Positions 51,489 through 59,952 of a DNA stretch of 64,000 bases are shown here, one piece after another. Numbering within the stretch: position 1 is the first letter of the stretch; each line of letters begins with the position of its first letter. The translations under genes and the position numbers were made by a program. The notes beneath the pieces were generated by a model. It was given only the letters and a program-made list of their open reading frames with translations, was not told the origin of the DNA and searched no databases. Origin of the DNA: Bacteroidaceae bacterium (GTDB lineage: Bacteria > Bacteroidota > Bacteroidia > Bacteroidales > Bacteroidaceae). The stretch covers positions 92,276-156,275 of the forward strand of contig JAKSJD010000006.1 of NCBI GenBank assembly GCA_024398435.1, in the 5' to 3' direction.

Positions 51489-54470
51489 ATGAAGAACAAA
51501 GTATTCACACTTTGCTTGAGCAGACGAATTAGTATGCTCTTGTTGCTGACCATTTGCAGTCTTGCAGCATTTGCACAGAAGACTGTTTCCGGTACAGTAA
51601 CCGACAAGGGAAAAGAACCTCTGATTGGCGTTAATGTCACAGTTGTTGGCAATAGCGGTGTTGGTGTAGTAACTGACTACAACGGCCGTTATGTTCTCAA
51701 CGACGTTCCTGAAAATGGCGCCTTGAAGTTCTCTTATGTTGGCTATGAAACCCAAGAAGTTTCTGTAGCTGGCAAAAACAATGTGAGCGTCGTACTCGAC
51801 GAAGGCAATCAAGAAGTAAACGAAATTGTCGTAGTTGGTTATGGTGTTCAGCGTAAAGGCGATGTAACAAGTGCAATTTCTACCGTCAAGGCAGAAGACT
51901 TCACTGTTGGTAACATCCAAGATGCTGGTGACCTTATCAAAGGTAAGGTAGCTGGTTTGACAATCGCAAGAGGTACAGGTGACCCTAACGACGAATCAAC
52001 TATCCGTCTGCGCGGTACTATTTCCCTCTATGGTTCAAACACTCCACTCATTCTCGTCGACGGAATTGAAGGCGACCTTACAACAGTCGCTCCAGAGAAC
52101 ATTGAGAGTATCGACGTATTGAAAGATGCTTCTGCAGCTGCCATTTATGGTACACGTGGTGCCAATGGCGTGATTATCATTACAACCAAAACAGCTCACA
52201 GACAGCAAAAGACCACTGCCACTTATTCTGGCTATATGTCAATCTCAAGTTTTGCCAAGACTCTCGACTTCATGGATTCCAAGGATGTTCGTAATGGTTT
52301 GACAAACTTCTCAGACAAGGGATATGACACAGATTGGGTAGATGCTATTTCTCGTACATCATTCACTCACAACCACAATTTCTCTATCCGTGGCGGTAAC
52401 GAAACTACTACATACTATGCTGACTTCACATATAGAAATGCTCAGGGTGTTATCATGGACACATATTCCGACAACATCAAGATGAAGGCCGGTGTAGCTC
52501 ACTATATGTTCAATGACATTCTCAAAGTTGGTTTCGACCTTCAGAAGACTTGGCACAGACATTCTGTAAACAACGCCAGCAATGGTGACAACTCTAACGT
52601 ATATCATCAGGCAATCATCCGAAACCCTACTTCTCCTATCAAGGGCGAAGACGGAGAATGGGATGAGAACTTTGGTGTAAGCTACTACTACAACCCAGTT
52701 TCAATGCTGGAGGAACTCGATGGATTGTTCAAGCGTGAAAAGACTATCATGACAGGAACTATCACTCTCGAACCTATCAAGGGTTGGCAGACTAAGTTGA
52801 TGCTCAACACAGACCGTAGCAACAACCATACAAGTACATTCTACACATCTGATTATTACGGATGCCTCGTCAACAATTATTCAGGACAGGCTTCTCACAA
52901 TTACGGATACTCAAAGCACGACAATCTGGAACTCACTTCCACATACAAGCAAATCTGGGACAAGCATCGTTTTGAAGCTTTGGCAGGTTACAGCTATCAA
53001 TACAACGAGTTCGAAGGTTTCTATGCTTACAACCGCGACTTTGCTACAGACTTCTTCAAGTACAACAACCTCGCTAATGGTGAAGCTTTGAAGAACGGAA
53101 ATGCAAGCATGACAAGCTATAAGGAAGACAACAAGCTCATCGGTTTCTTCGGACGTGTAAGCTACGGTTATGACAACAAATACAATGTATTGTTAAGCAT
53201 CCGTCGTGAAGGTTCTTCCAAGTTCGGTGCAAACCACAAGTGGGGATCATTCCCTTCTGTTTCTGCAGGTTGGACAATCAGTAACGAAGAATTCATGAAA
53301 GACTTCACATGGCTCGACAACTTGAAGATTCGTGCTGGTTATGGTGTTACAGGTATCATTCCTAACGAGTCTTACCTTTCACTCACCCGCTACAATTATG
53401 GAAGTTCATACTATTACAGCGACGGCGAATGGAAACAAGGTCTCGACGTTGCTTCAAATCCTAACCCAGATCTTAAATGGGAGAAGACAGGTGAATGGGA
53501 CTTAGGTCTTGACTGGAGTGTTCTCGACGGACGCATCACAGGATCATTCGATTGGTATTACGGAAAGACTTCCGGCATGCTCTTCGAATACACGGTTCCA
53601 ACTCCTCCAAACCTCTATACTTCTACTCTTGCAAACGTAGGCGAGATGCGCAATTCTGGTATCGAGCTCTTGATTAATGCCATCCCAGTTCAGACTGACG
53701 ACTTCACATGGAAGACTACTTTCACGATGTCACACAACAGCAACAAGTTGCTCAGCCTCTCGAACGACCTTTACAAGACTAACTCATTCTACAACGACGG
53801 TTGGCTTGGTGAACCTATCACATGTTGGTCAACACGTATGGAAGTAGGAAAGCCTGTTGACCAGTTCTACACTCCTCATGCAGTTGGAATCAGTGAAAAC
53901 GGCAAGTTCCTCATTGAAAACCCTAAGACTGGCGAAGCTGAAGAATTCGACGGCACTATGTGCAACAACGACGATTATTCACAGTATGCAGGTCACGGTC
54001 TGCCAGACGTAACTCTCGGATGGGGCAATACATTCAACTATAAGAGTTTCGACCTCAGCATGCAGTTCACAAGTCAACTTGGTTTCCAGATTCTCAACCA
54101 GAACCGTTGTTTCTATGAAAACAATGCTGTAGCATTCAACCGTTTACGCTCTGCAAATGATGCTATCTTCTCAGATGGCAACAAGTTGTCTGCACTCCAG
54201 CCACAGACTGTTTGCGATGCTTACATCGAAGATGGTGACTATTTGAAGCTCACTAACCTCACAGTTGGTTACACCCTACCTTTGAAGGAAAACAAATATG
54301 TGAAGAATGTCCGCTTCCATCTTTCTTGCGACAACCTCTTCACAATCACAGGCTACAGCGGACTTGATCCAGAACTCAGCAACGCATCTCTTGGATTCTA
54401 CGGTCACGATTTCCGCGACAAGTATCCTACTACTCGTTCATTCACTCTTGGAGTTAATTTAACATTCTAA
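51489..54470 (+). CDS. SusC-like TonB-linked outer-membrane transporter
   Basis: A 993-aa SusC/RagA family transporter that imports glycans or peptides. Layout: signal peptide (to about residue 29, ending AAFAQ), carboxypeptidase-regulatory-like domain (VSGTVTDKGKEPLIGVNVTVVG...FSYVGYETQEV), the SusC box NEIVVVGYGVQRKGDVTSAI, plug (LRGTISLYGSNTPLILVDGIEG...VLKDASAAAIYGTRGANGVIIITTK), and a beta barrel ending TRSFTLGVNLTF. It is followed 20 bp later by its SusD-like partner. No regulator or enzyme gene is next to it, so the substrate cannot be told. Confidence 0.93.
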   Translation: MKNKVFTLCLSRRISMLLLLTICSLAAFAQKTVSGTVTDKGKEPLIGVNVTVVGNSGVGVVTDYNGRYVLNDVPENGALKFSYVGYETQEVSVAGKNNVSVVLDEGNQEVNEIVVVGYGVQRKGDVTSAISTVKAEDFTVGNIQDAGDLIKGKVAGLTIARGTGDPNDESTIRLRGTISLYGSNTPLILVDGIEGDLTTVAPENIESIDVLKDASAAAIYGTRGANGVIIITTKTAHRQQKTTATYSGYMSISSFAKTLDFMDSKDVRNGLTNFSDKGYDTDWVDAISRTSFTHNHNFSIRGGNETTTYYADFTYRNAQGVIMDTYSDNIKMKAGVAHYMFNDILKVGFDLQKTWHRHSVNNASNGDNSNVYHQAIIRNPTSPIKGEDGEWDENFGVSYYYNPVSMLEELDGLFKREKTIMTGTITLEPIKGWQTKLMLNTDRSNNHTSTFYTSDYYGCLVNNYSGQASHNYGYSKHDNLELTSTYKQIWDKHRFEALAGYSYQYNEFEGFYAYNRDFATDFFKYNNLANGEALKNGNASMTSYKEDNKLIGFFGRVSYGYDNKYNVLLSIRREGSSKFGANHKWGSFPSVSAGWTISNEEFMKDFTWLDNLKIRAGYGVTGIIPNESYLSLTRYNYGSSYYYSDGEWKQGLDVASNPNPDLKWEKTGEWDLGLDWSVLDGRITGSFDWYYGKTSGMLFEYTVPTPPNLYTSTLANVGEMRNSGIELLINAIPVQTDDFTWKTTFTMSHNSNKLLSLSNDLYKTNSFYNDGWLGEPITCWSTRMEVGKPVDQFYTPHAVGISENGKFLIENPKTGEAEEFDGTMCNNDDYSQYAGHGLPDVTLGWGNTFNYKSFDLSMQFTSQLGFQILNQNRCFYENNAVAFNRLRSANDAIFSDGNKLSALQPQTVCDAYIEDGDYLKLTNLTVGYTLPLKENKYVKNVRFHLSCDNLFTITGYSGLDPELSNASLGFYGHDFRDKYPTTRSFTLGVNLTF

Positions 54471-54490
54471 AAACGGAAAGGAACTGAAAT

Positions 54491-56116
54491 ATGAAAAAGA
54501 TAATATTTTCACTTTGTCTCTTGCCTTTGGCATTTACTTCTTGTACAGACCTTGACGAAACTATCTACGACACTATCGCTGCTGAAAAATATGAATTCAC
54601 AGCTGAAGATGCCGCTTCTATGTTCTCTCCTGTATATAGTAATTTAAGAAATATGTATTGGGGATGGAATGGTCTTAACGATATTAGCGAGGAATGTAGC
54701 GACCTCTGGTGCACACCTTTCCGTATCGGTGTTGGATGGGGCGACCTCTACATTACTTTGCATCAGCACACATATGTCAACACTCTCGACCACGTGTGGA
54801 CAGAATGGTATTATGGCTATAACGGAATCACAGCTTGCAACCAATTGCTCGATGATGAAGGCGTACAGTCTTCACCTACAGCAGTTGCTCAGCTTCGCGG
54901 TTACCGTGCGCTCTACTACTACCTCTTATTCGACCTCTTCCGCAACATTCCGCTTGACACTACTTATGATCATCCTGACGGATGGCAGCCATCACAGGCT
55001 AAGCCACAGGAAACTTGGGATTTCATCATCAGCGAACTCAATGACATCAAGGGTAAGTGTGGTGCCGACAACGGTATGGGCCAAATCAATGACGCTACAG
55101 TCAACATGATTCTTGCAAAGATGTACCTCAACCATGAAGCTTGGTTCCGCGATGGCGACAAGAGTTTCTATGGCAAGGCAATTGATGTGGTAAACGAAAT
55201 CATCGACTCAAAGCAATATGCTCTTTCTGCAAACTACCTCGACAACTTCAAGGAAGATATCTCTGGAAGTCCTGAAATCATCTTCGGAATTCCATTCGAA
55301 TATCTCTATGCAAGTGGAAACTGCTATGCAAACAAGTGGATGAACGAAGCAGGACGAGCTACATGGGGCTTCAATGGATGGGCAACAGGTGGTAGTGCCT
55401 GTCTTCCACAATTCCTTGCTACATACGACAAAGACGATATGCGTCTTAACGAAACTTGGATTTGGGGCCAGCAATATGCTCTCAACGGTGATCCTATCAT
55501 CACTGATGACGGACCATTGGTCTACACAACAACACTTAGTTCAATCAACGGTTGTTATCCTATGGAAGGTGCACGCTTGGTTAAATATGAAATCATCGGC
55601 AGCGACTGGGGTACATCCTATGACGATGTTCCTTTCTTCCGCTATGCAGATGCTCTCATGATTAAGGCAGAATGTCTTCTCCGTCTCGGCGGCTACAAGG
55701 GCGAAACAGAACAAGATGCAGCTAACCTCGTAACACAGGTTCGTCAGCGCAACTTCGCTAACCCTGCTAAGGCCACTCGTACAGTTGCTCAGCTCAAGGG
55801 CGGTAGCTGCTACAAATATGGTTATCAGGAAACTGATCCTAACACTGGAGAAAAGTTCGAAACTACAGAAGGCGGTGCAGACATCATCCTCGGTGGACTT
55901 CTTGACGACCTTGCATGGGAATTCATTGGTGAGCACCATCGTCGTCAGGACCTTGTTCGATTCACTATGACTAACGGTCAGAATGTATATAATGGTAAGT
56001 CTTGGTTCTGCAAAAAGGCTCTTACAGATGTCAACGACCATCATCTCGACATCTTCCCTATCGGCATCGACTTCCTCGATGGTAATCCTAACCTCGTACA
56101 GAATCCTGGATACTAA
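54491..56116 (+). CDS. SusD-like surface substrate-binding lipoprotein
   Basis: A 541-aa SusD/RagB family lipoprotein that caps the SusC transporter and binds its substrate. The lipobox is FTSC with the lipidated C18, followed by TDLDETIYD, an acidic export-type start. The helical TPR-like core includes RGYRALYYYLLFDLFRNIPL and the C-terminal domain has PFFRYADALMIKAECLLRLGG, LAWEFIGEHHRRQDLVRF and FPIGIDFLDGNPNLVQNPGY, all typical. It lies 20 bp after susC and 32 bp before a third surface lipoprotein. Confidence 0.93.
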   Translation: MKKIIFSLCLLPLAFTSCTDLDETIYDTIAAEKYEFTAEDAASMFSPVYSNLRNMYWGWNGLNDISEECSDLWCTPFRIGVGWGDLYITLHQHTYVNTLDHVWTEWYYGYNGITACNQLLDDEGVQSSPTAVAQLRGYRALYYYLLFDLFRNIPLDTTYDHPDGWQPSQAKPQETWDFIISELNDIKGKCGADNGMGQINDATVNMILAKMYLNHEAWFRDGDKSFYGKAIDVVNEIIDSKQYALSANYLDNFKEDISGSPEIIFGIPFEYLYASGNCYANKWMNEAGRATWGFNGWATGGSACLPQFLATYDKDDMRLNETWIWGQQYALNGDPIITDDGPLVYTTTLSSINGCYPMEGARLVKYEIIGSDWGTSYDDVPFFRYADALMIKAECLLRLGGYKGETEQDAANLVTQVRQRNFANPAKATRTVAQLKGGSCYKYGYQETDPNTGEKFETTEGGADIILGGLLDDLAWEFIGEHHRRQDLVRFTMTNGQNVYNGKSWFCKKALTDVNDHHLDIFPIGIDFLDGNPNLVQNPGY

Positions 56117-56148
56117 TTGTTTAACACTCAAAAAAGCTAACAATAGAT

Positions 56149-57138
56149 ATGAATAAAAATATATTATTGGTTTGTGCATTAGCTATTGCTGCCGTTTCGT
56201 GCAGTGATGACTATGACGATGCTACAAGCAAGCACGTGTATGGCGAGAACGACAATGTGAGCCTTAACACATCTGTTGGTGTTTGGCAGTCGCAGACTAT
56301 CGAATTCGTTGCTAACAATCTCTCTACATGCAGTATCAATCTTTACGACTATGCTGCTGACTTTAAGTCACAATTCGGAATGACTGTTGATGACGTGATA
56401 AAGGCTGTAGGCGATGGAAGTATTAAATTCCGTCCTATCTACACAAGTTCTGGTCAATGGGTTGCTGAACCTTATAACAACGGCATTGGCTGGGCTTTCA
56501 ATCTTGCAGGAAAAGTTTGTGACAGCAAAGCCGGAAAAGTTTCTGTAAGCCTCAATCAAAAGAACAAAACACTTGATGTCGTTCCTGCTGCAGGTCTTTC
56601 TGCCGGTACTGCAGGCGAAGTGAACGTAGGATTTGCTCAGCGTAGCAATGCTTATGGTACTTACGACAAGTATGTACGCATCCAGTTGCCTTTCACAGTA
56701 ACCGACAAGAGTGTCATCATGGGTACATTGCCTATGGCTGAAGGCGACTATGCTGGATATGAGTTCTTCTTCCAGGACAACTACGACGACCAGTTCATGG
56801 CTTGCATGGGTATGGACGCTCAGACTGCTCTCAACGGATTGGCTGACGGTACAGTTGGATTTGCCGTGACTGATGCCAATGGTAAGGCTATCGAATCAGA
56901 CTACACAGCTGATGCTGGCGATGGTTATTATGGCTATTGGTTCAATTCAGATGCCCAGATTTGCAACTGGGGAGATGCTGGATGTGCTGTATATTGCGAT
57001 GCAGAACTTGGTGAGCGTGCAATCTATTTCGGACGCTATCCTGGTTATTCTGGTGCTGATATGACTATCTACACTAAGCTCTACCTCCTTGCAGACCCAG
57101 AGAAGTGCATCAGATTCATCTTCACTCTCCAATTCTAA
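56149..57138 (+). CDS. Surface lipoprotein in the SusE/F position, probable DUF4859
   Basis: A 329-aa lipoprotein with lipobox AVSC (C19) followed by SDDYDD, an acidic export signal for the cell surface. The body has two related parts, the second with GYYGYWFNSDAQICNWGDAGCAVYC; this G-W-xx-WG pattern recalls DUF4859 domains found beside SusCD pairs. It probably binds the same substrate outside the cell. Family assignment is from memory and tentative. It closes the susCD operon, which ends in a strong terminator; no glycoside hydrolase or protease is present. Confidence 0.7.
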   Translation: MNKNILLVCALAIAAVSCSDDYDDATSKHVYGENDNVSLNTSVGVWQSQTIEFVANNLSTCSINLYDYAADFKSQFGMTVDDVIKAVGDGSIKFRPIYTSSGQWVAEPYNNGIGWAFNLAGKVCDSKAGKVSVSLNQKNKTLDVVPAAGLSAGTAGEVNVGFAQRSNAYGTYDKYVRIQLPFTVTDKSVIMGTLPMAEGDYAGYEFFFQDNYDDQFMACMGMDAQTALNGLADGTVGFAVTDANGKAIESDYTADAGDGYYGYWFNSDAQICNWGDAGCAVYCDAELGERAIYFGRYPGYSGADMTIYTKLYLLADPEKCIRFIFTLQF

Positions 57139-57164
57139 TCCTCGGATAGATTGGGAATAATGCT

Positions 57165-57203
57165 CGACGGCAGCCTCGTATGTGGTTGCCGTCGTTTTTT
57201 TTG
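57165..57203 (+). terminator. Terminator of the susCD operon
   Basis: 8-bp perfect stem CGACGGCA (57165-57172) with TGCCGTCG (57187-57194), extended inside by GCC/GGT, followed by eight T. Confidence 0.9.
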
Positions 57204-57303
57204 ATTTATTGACACCAATTGTCTTTAAGTATATAACTACCTAAAATATAGGCATTGCAATAAAAAAGTTATTGGTTAACGTTAGCGTTATCGTTTTTAT
57301 TTG

Positions 57304-57312
57304 TATCTTTGC
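57304..57312 (+). promoter_or_regulatory. -7 box of the membrane protein gene
   Basis: TATCTTTGC, 28 bp before the ATG at 57341. Confidence 0.72.
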
Positions 57313-57340
57313 AACATATTCGAAACTATTTTCACACAAT

Positions 57341-58096
57341 ATGAATTACATGAAACATCAAACATTACGCTCATTCCTGCTTCCATTGCTCTTTTTGACA
57401 GCAATCGGGATAAATGCCAAGACTTGCAAAGTATTGGTAGTACCTCAACATTTCTTTTCGTCTGTAAGCGACACTGAAGTTCTCTCCGAAGCCGACTCTC
57501 TCATCATTTATGCCTGTCCGGCTCTAAACGGGGGAATGATTTCTTACACTACAGAAGACGACCTGAACCAAACCCTCCATCAAGTTGCAGCTTATCTAGC
57601 CGACAAATCACTTGAGGGTGAATATACCTTGTGGCCTATCGATGCCGATACAAAGCAACAAGTGGGAAAAGCTATCAAGACAAATGATATCTGTCTGGAG
57701 AAATCCAAAGATTCTGAAGCTGTCCGCATGATAAAGGGAGATTTCAAGACTTTACTGAAAGACCTTCTGTTTATCATCATGGCTATTGGGTTGGCTATTG
57801 CAGCCTTCTTCCTCTTCAAATCACACAAATTGGGTTGCCTCGGTAAGATTCTCGGATGTGTGGCTGCCATAGCTGCTGCCTTTCTTGGCATCGTTGGCGT
57901 AGTCGCCATAGCCGCCATGGCATTCAAATACATATTTATTGCTATATGTATCGCAGGAGCAGTGGTATTGCTTTTTTCTATCTTCGGAATTATAGGAAAG
58001 AAAAAGAAATGGGTGGCAGAAGACGGACATTCCTACAACACGAGAGAGGAAGCCGAACGACATTCTACGGATATCAGAAAAGTTCACACTAATTAA
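57341..58096 (+). CDS. Membrane protein of unknown function
   Basis: A 251-aa protein with a signal peptide (SFLLPLLFLTAIGINAK), an extracytoplasmic region of about 110 residues, three hydrophobic helices (about residues 143-163, 172-195 and 198-218), and a soluble tail with WVAEDGHSYNTREEAERHS. The tail motif (DGHxYxTxEEA) looks like a small zinc-free structural repeat; I cannot name it. The start at 57341 was set by the -7 box; an ATG at 57350 is also possible. It ends in a hairpin terminator. Confidence 0.7.
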   Translation: MNYMKHQTLRSFLLPLLFLTAIGINAKTCKVLVVPQHFFSSVSDTEVLSEADSLIIYACPALNGGMISYTTEDDLNQTLHQVAAYLADKSLEGEYTLWPIDADTKQQVGKAIKTNDICLEKSKDSEAVRMIKGDFKTLLKDLLFIIMAIGLAIAAFFLFKSHKLGCLGKILGCVAAIAAAFLGIVGVVAIAAMAFKYIFIAICIAGAVVLLFSIFGIIGKKKKWVAEDGHSYNTREEAERHSTDIRKVHTN

Positions 58097-58138
58097 GGTT
58101 TTGATATTAACAACTGATTTCGACAATACAGTCGTTGC

Positions 58139-58170
58139 AAGTCCGTAACATTTTGTTGCGGACTTTTTCA
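58139..58170 (+). terminator. Terminator between the membrane protein and the convergent sprT-like gene
   Basis: 12-bp stem with one G-U pair (AAGTCCGTAACA at 58139-58150 with TGTTGCGGACTT at 58154-58165), followed by TTTC. Confidence 0.75.
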
Positions 58171-58839
58171 GTCGTACACCTTAGCAGACAGTAGAGATGC
58201 TTCGTACAGATTCTCTCGGATTGCAGATTCGTCGAGATATATCACACGCAGGGCACTCGAACATGGATAACGATTGAAGTATGGATTGTCGGTGAGATAC
58301 AGTTCGATGCTGCTCACTTCTGGAGAAGAACCCACATGTTTTTTATAGTATTTTACCTTGGCCTCAATTACTGGAAGCACTTTTATGCCCATTCTACCAT
58401 CCTGGAATTTGACTACAGCTACGACTCGTTTCCGGCGACGCGTGTCGACAAGTTGCTCGCGTTGTTCCTTCGTACTCTTGTGTGAAACCATGATATGTCG
58501 GCCATAGGTTTCGTTTATTTCATTCATCATCTTGCGAAACACTGGGCCATGAGCGGATGAGTCGGCAATGCCATTAACTCCGATATAGTAGTGTATCATC
58601 TCATGAAGTACAGTGTCTTCGAGTTCATGCTCTGGGAGGTCGAACACTTGACTGATGCGCAGACAGAAATCATAGCGTTGTGTAGTTCCGAAGAGACGAC
58701 GGCGACGCTTGTAGGTACACATGCCCACGAATGTACGTGCATTGCTCAACTTGATTGGTATAGCTGGCAACGAGCCACCAAAACACATTTGGTTGAACTC
58801 TCCGAACTTTCGCTCTATATATTCCTTCGTTGCCTTCAT
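58168..58839 (-). CDS. SprT-like zinc metalloprotease
   Basis: A 223-aa protein of the SprT/Spartan type, related to proteases that remove DNA-protein crosslinks. The metal site is complete: HEMIH with H79, E80 and H83, and a third ligand H97 in SSAHGPVF. The C-terminal half is basic and lacks the usual zinc ribbon. The start at 58839 was chosen because the frame upstream runs through tRNA-Lys. The gene begins right behind the tRNA-Lys terminator, with only about 10 bp between hairpin and ATG, so it depends on read-through or a hidden promoter. Confidence 0.85.
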   Translation of the reverse strand: MKATKEYIERKFGEFNQMCFGGSLPAIPIKLSNARTFVGMCTYKRRRRLFGTTQRYDFCLRISQVFDLPEHELEDTVLHEMIHYYIGVNGIADSSAHGPVFRKMMNEINETYGRHIMVSHKSTKEQREQLVDTRRRKRVVAVVKFQDGRMGIKVLPVIEAKVKYYKKHVGSSPEVSSIELYLTDNPYFNRYPCSSALRVIYLDESAIRENLYEASLLSAKVYD

Positions 58840-58847
58840 AAGAGTAC

Positions 58848-58874
58848 AAAAAAGGGGAGATATCAAATCTCCCC
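58848..58874 (-). terminator. Terminator between tRNA-Lys and the sprT-like gene
   Basis: On the minus strand, GGGGAGAT (58867-58874) pairs perfectly with ATCTCCCC (58854-58861), loop TTGAT, then TTTTTT. Confidence 0.85.
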
Positions 58875-58878
58875 ATCG

Positions 58879-58951
58879 TGACCCGCTTGGGGCTCGAACC
58901 CAAGACCCCCACATTAAAAGTGTGATGCTCTACCTACTGAGCTAGCGAGTC
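58879..58951 (-). tRNA. tRNA-Lys (TTT)
   Basis: Minus strand. Acceptor GACTCGC pairs with GCGGGTC, anticodon loop CTTTTAA (anticodon TTT), and the T arm has GGTTCGAGCC. CCA is not encoded. Confidence 0.93.
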
Positions 58952-59016
58952 TAACCTTTTAAGCTTGCGAGAGTGGAGTTGCATGGGTTTTAATCCGTGC
59001 TTTCTCGTAAGCGGGT

Positions 59017-59025
59017 GCAAAGATA
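59017..59025 (-). promoter_or_regulatory. -7 box of tRNA-Lys
   Basis: TATCTTTGC on the minus strand, 66 bp before the tRNA. Confidence 0.7.
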
Positions 59026-59150
59026 GTTAGTTTTTTTGGAATGACAATGCTTTTTCCGAAAAAAACTGAATATACGTGCTACAATTGTGGAATTAGACAC
59101 CTAAATACCTGCTGCAAAAGTCACATAAACGAATTTTTGAGGTGTAAATG

Positions 59151-59282
59151 CTACTTTCGGATGGTTGTGCCTACTCCGCCTTGTATGTACATTCCATCGG
59201 TGAATGAGCCTTTGGATGTAGTACACGAGGCAAGCAGCATGGCCACAACGACGAATAGGACTATGAAAACGGTTCGAATCAT
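59151..59282 (-). CDS. Tiny lipoprotein (43 aa)
   Basis: A 43-codon gene, with AGAAGAAAATCG before its ATG. It encodes a hydrophobic signal (TVFIVLFVVVAMLLASC) with a perfect lipobox (LASC, C20), and a mature peptide of 24 residues that includes TTSKGSFTDG and GGVGTTIRK. No larger gene uses this stretch on either strand. It sits between the family D array and the tRNA-Lys promoter. The signal peptide and lipobox are the evidence; function unknown. Confidence 0.62.
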   Translation of the reverse strand: MIRTVFIVLFVVVAMLLASCTTSKGSFTDGMYIQGGVGTTIRK

Positions 59283-59347
59283 CGATTTTCTTCTATTTTC
59301 AGCTATATTCATATTGTCTTATGAATCAATTGGTTACGTTATCACAT

Positions 59348-59458
59348 TTATCCTTCCTATCGAGGACGCTTGTCCTCTATATGGGAGGACGGTTGTCCTT
59401 TGATGGCGGGACATTCGTCCTTTAATGGAGGGACACTTGTCCTTTGGCGAAAGGACAG
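59348..59458 (+). repeat. 22-bp tandem array, family D
   Basis: GGAC marks at 59364, 59387, 59409, 59431 and 59453 (spacings 23, 22, 22, 22). Each unit holds a palindrome of GGAC-NNTT-GTCC type followed by TTTRATGG-like sequence; a half unit leads the array. CGAAAC-ATATG-GTTTCG follows at 59460-59476, an inverted repeat. It lies between two minus-strand genes. Confidence 0.87.
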
Positions 59459-59480
59459 ACGAAACATATGGTTTCGTTGG

Positions 59481-59918
59481 TTATTTTTTCCACTCTATAT
59501 GGTTTGTATAGCCATCAAACTCGAATGGCGTTTCCACTCCTGCCTTCGCGAGGAACTGGCGTATGATGGTTTGCTCGCTTGGCGAGACGAGTATTTTTCC
59601 CTTACATCTGTCGAAAAATGGATTCCTTCCAAAGTGGGAGATTCCGAGAGCTCGGAAATAGTTGTATTGCGGAGGGAGCATTTTAGGCTTGAAACTCTTG
59701 AACCCGCGTGCAAAGCGTTGTGGCTCGGAAGAGCGGTAATACCGACACCATTCGTTTGCTGATGCTTTCGCAGGATTAAGGGTTGCGACACTTTCCACTC
59801 TGGCTGGAAGCTGATGCCATGCGATATTTCTAAGGCATGTGGAAGCCATAGGGCATTCGTCTTTCGTGCAATGAATGTAGCCGAAAGGCACTTCTGAATA
59901 TTTTATTGATGTGTCCAT
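59481..59918 (-). CDS. Cysteine-containing Bacteroidales protein, possibly DUF6078
   Basis: A 145-aa soluble protein. Near the N-terminus it has FGYIHCTKDECPMASTCLR, three Cys (C17, C22, C28) spaced like a metal or Fe-S site, and further on PPQYNYFRALGISHFGRNPFFDRCKGK. This matches my memory of DUF6078 proteins of Bacteroidales, whose function is unknown. It lies 34 bp after the acetyltransferase gene on the same strand and may share its transcript. Confidence 0.65.
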   Translation of the reverse strand: MDTSIKYSEVPFGYIHCTKDECPMASTCLRNIAWHQLPARVESVATLNPAKASANEWCRYYRSSEPQRFARGFKSFKPKMLPPQYNYFRALGISHFGRNPFFDRCKGKILVSPSEQTIIRQFLAKAGVETPFEFDGYTNHIEWKK

Positions 59919-59952
59919 AGGATATAATGATTGATAAAGTTGGGATATTAGC

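Noticed and set aside
59041..59762. Plus-strand open frames across the lipoprotein, family D array and DUF6078-like gene
   Set aside because: They run through the 22-bp array and over minus-strand genes with signal peptide or conserved cysteines; no domains seen.
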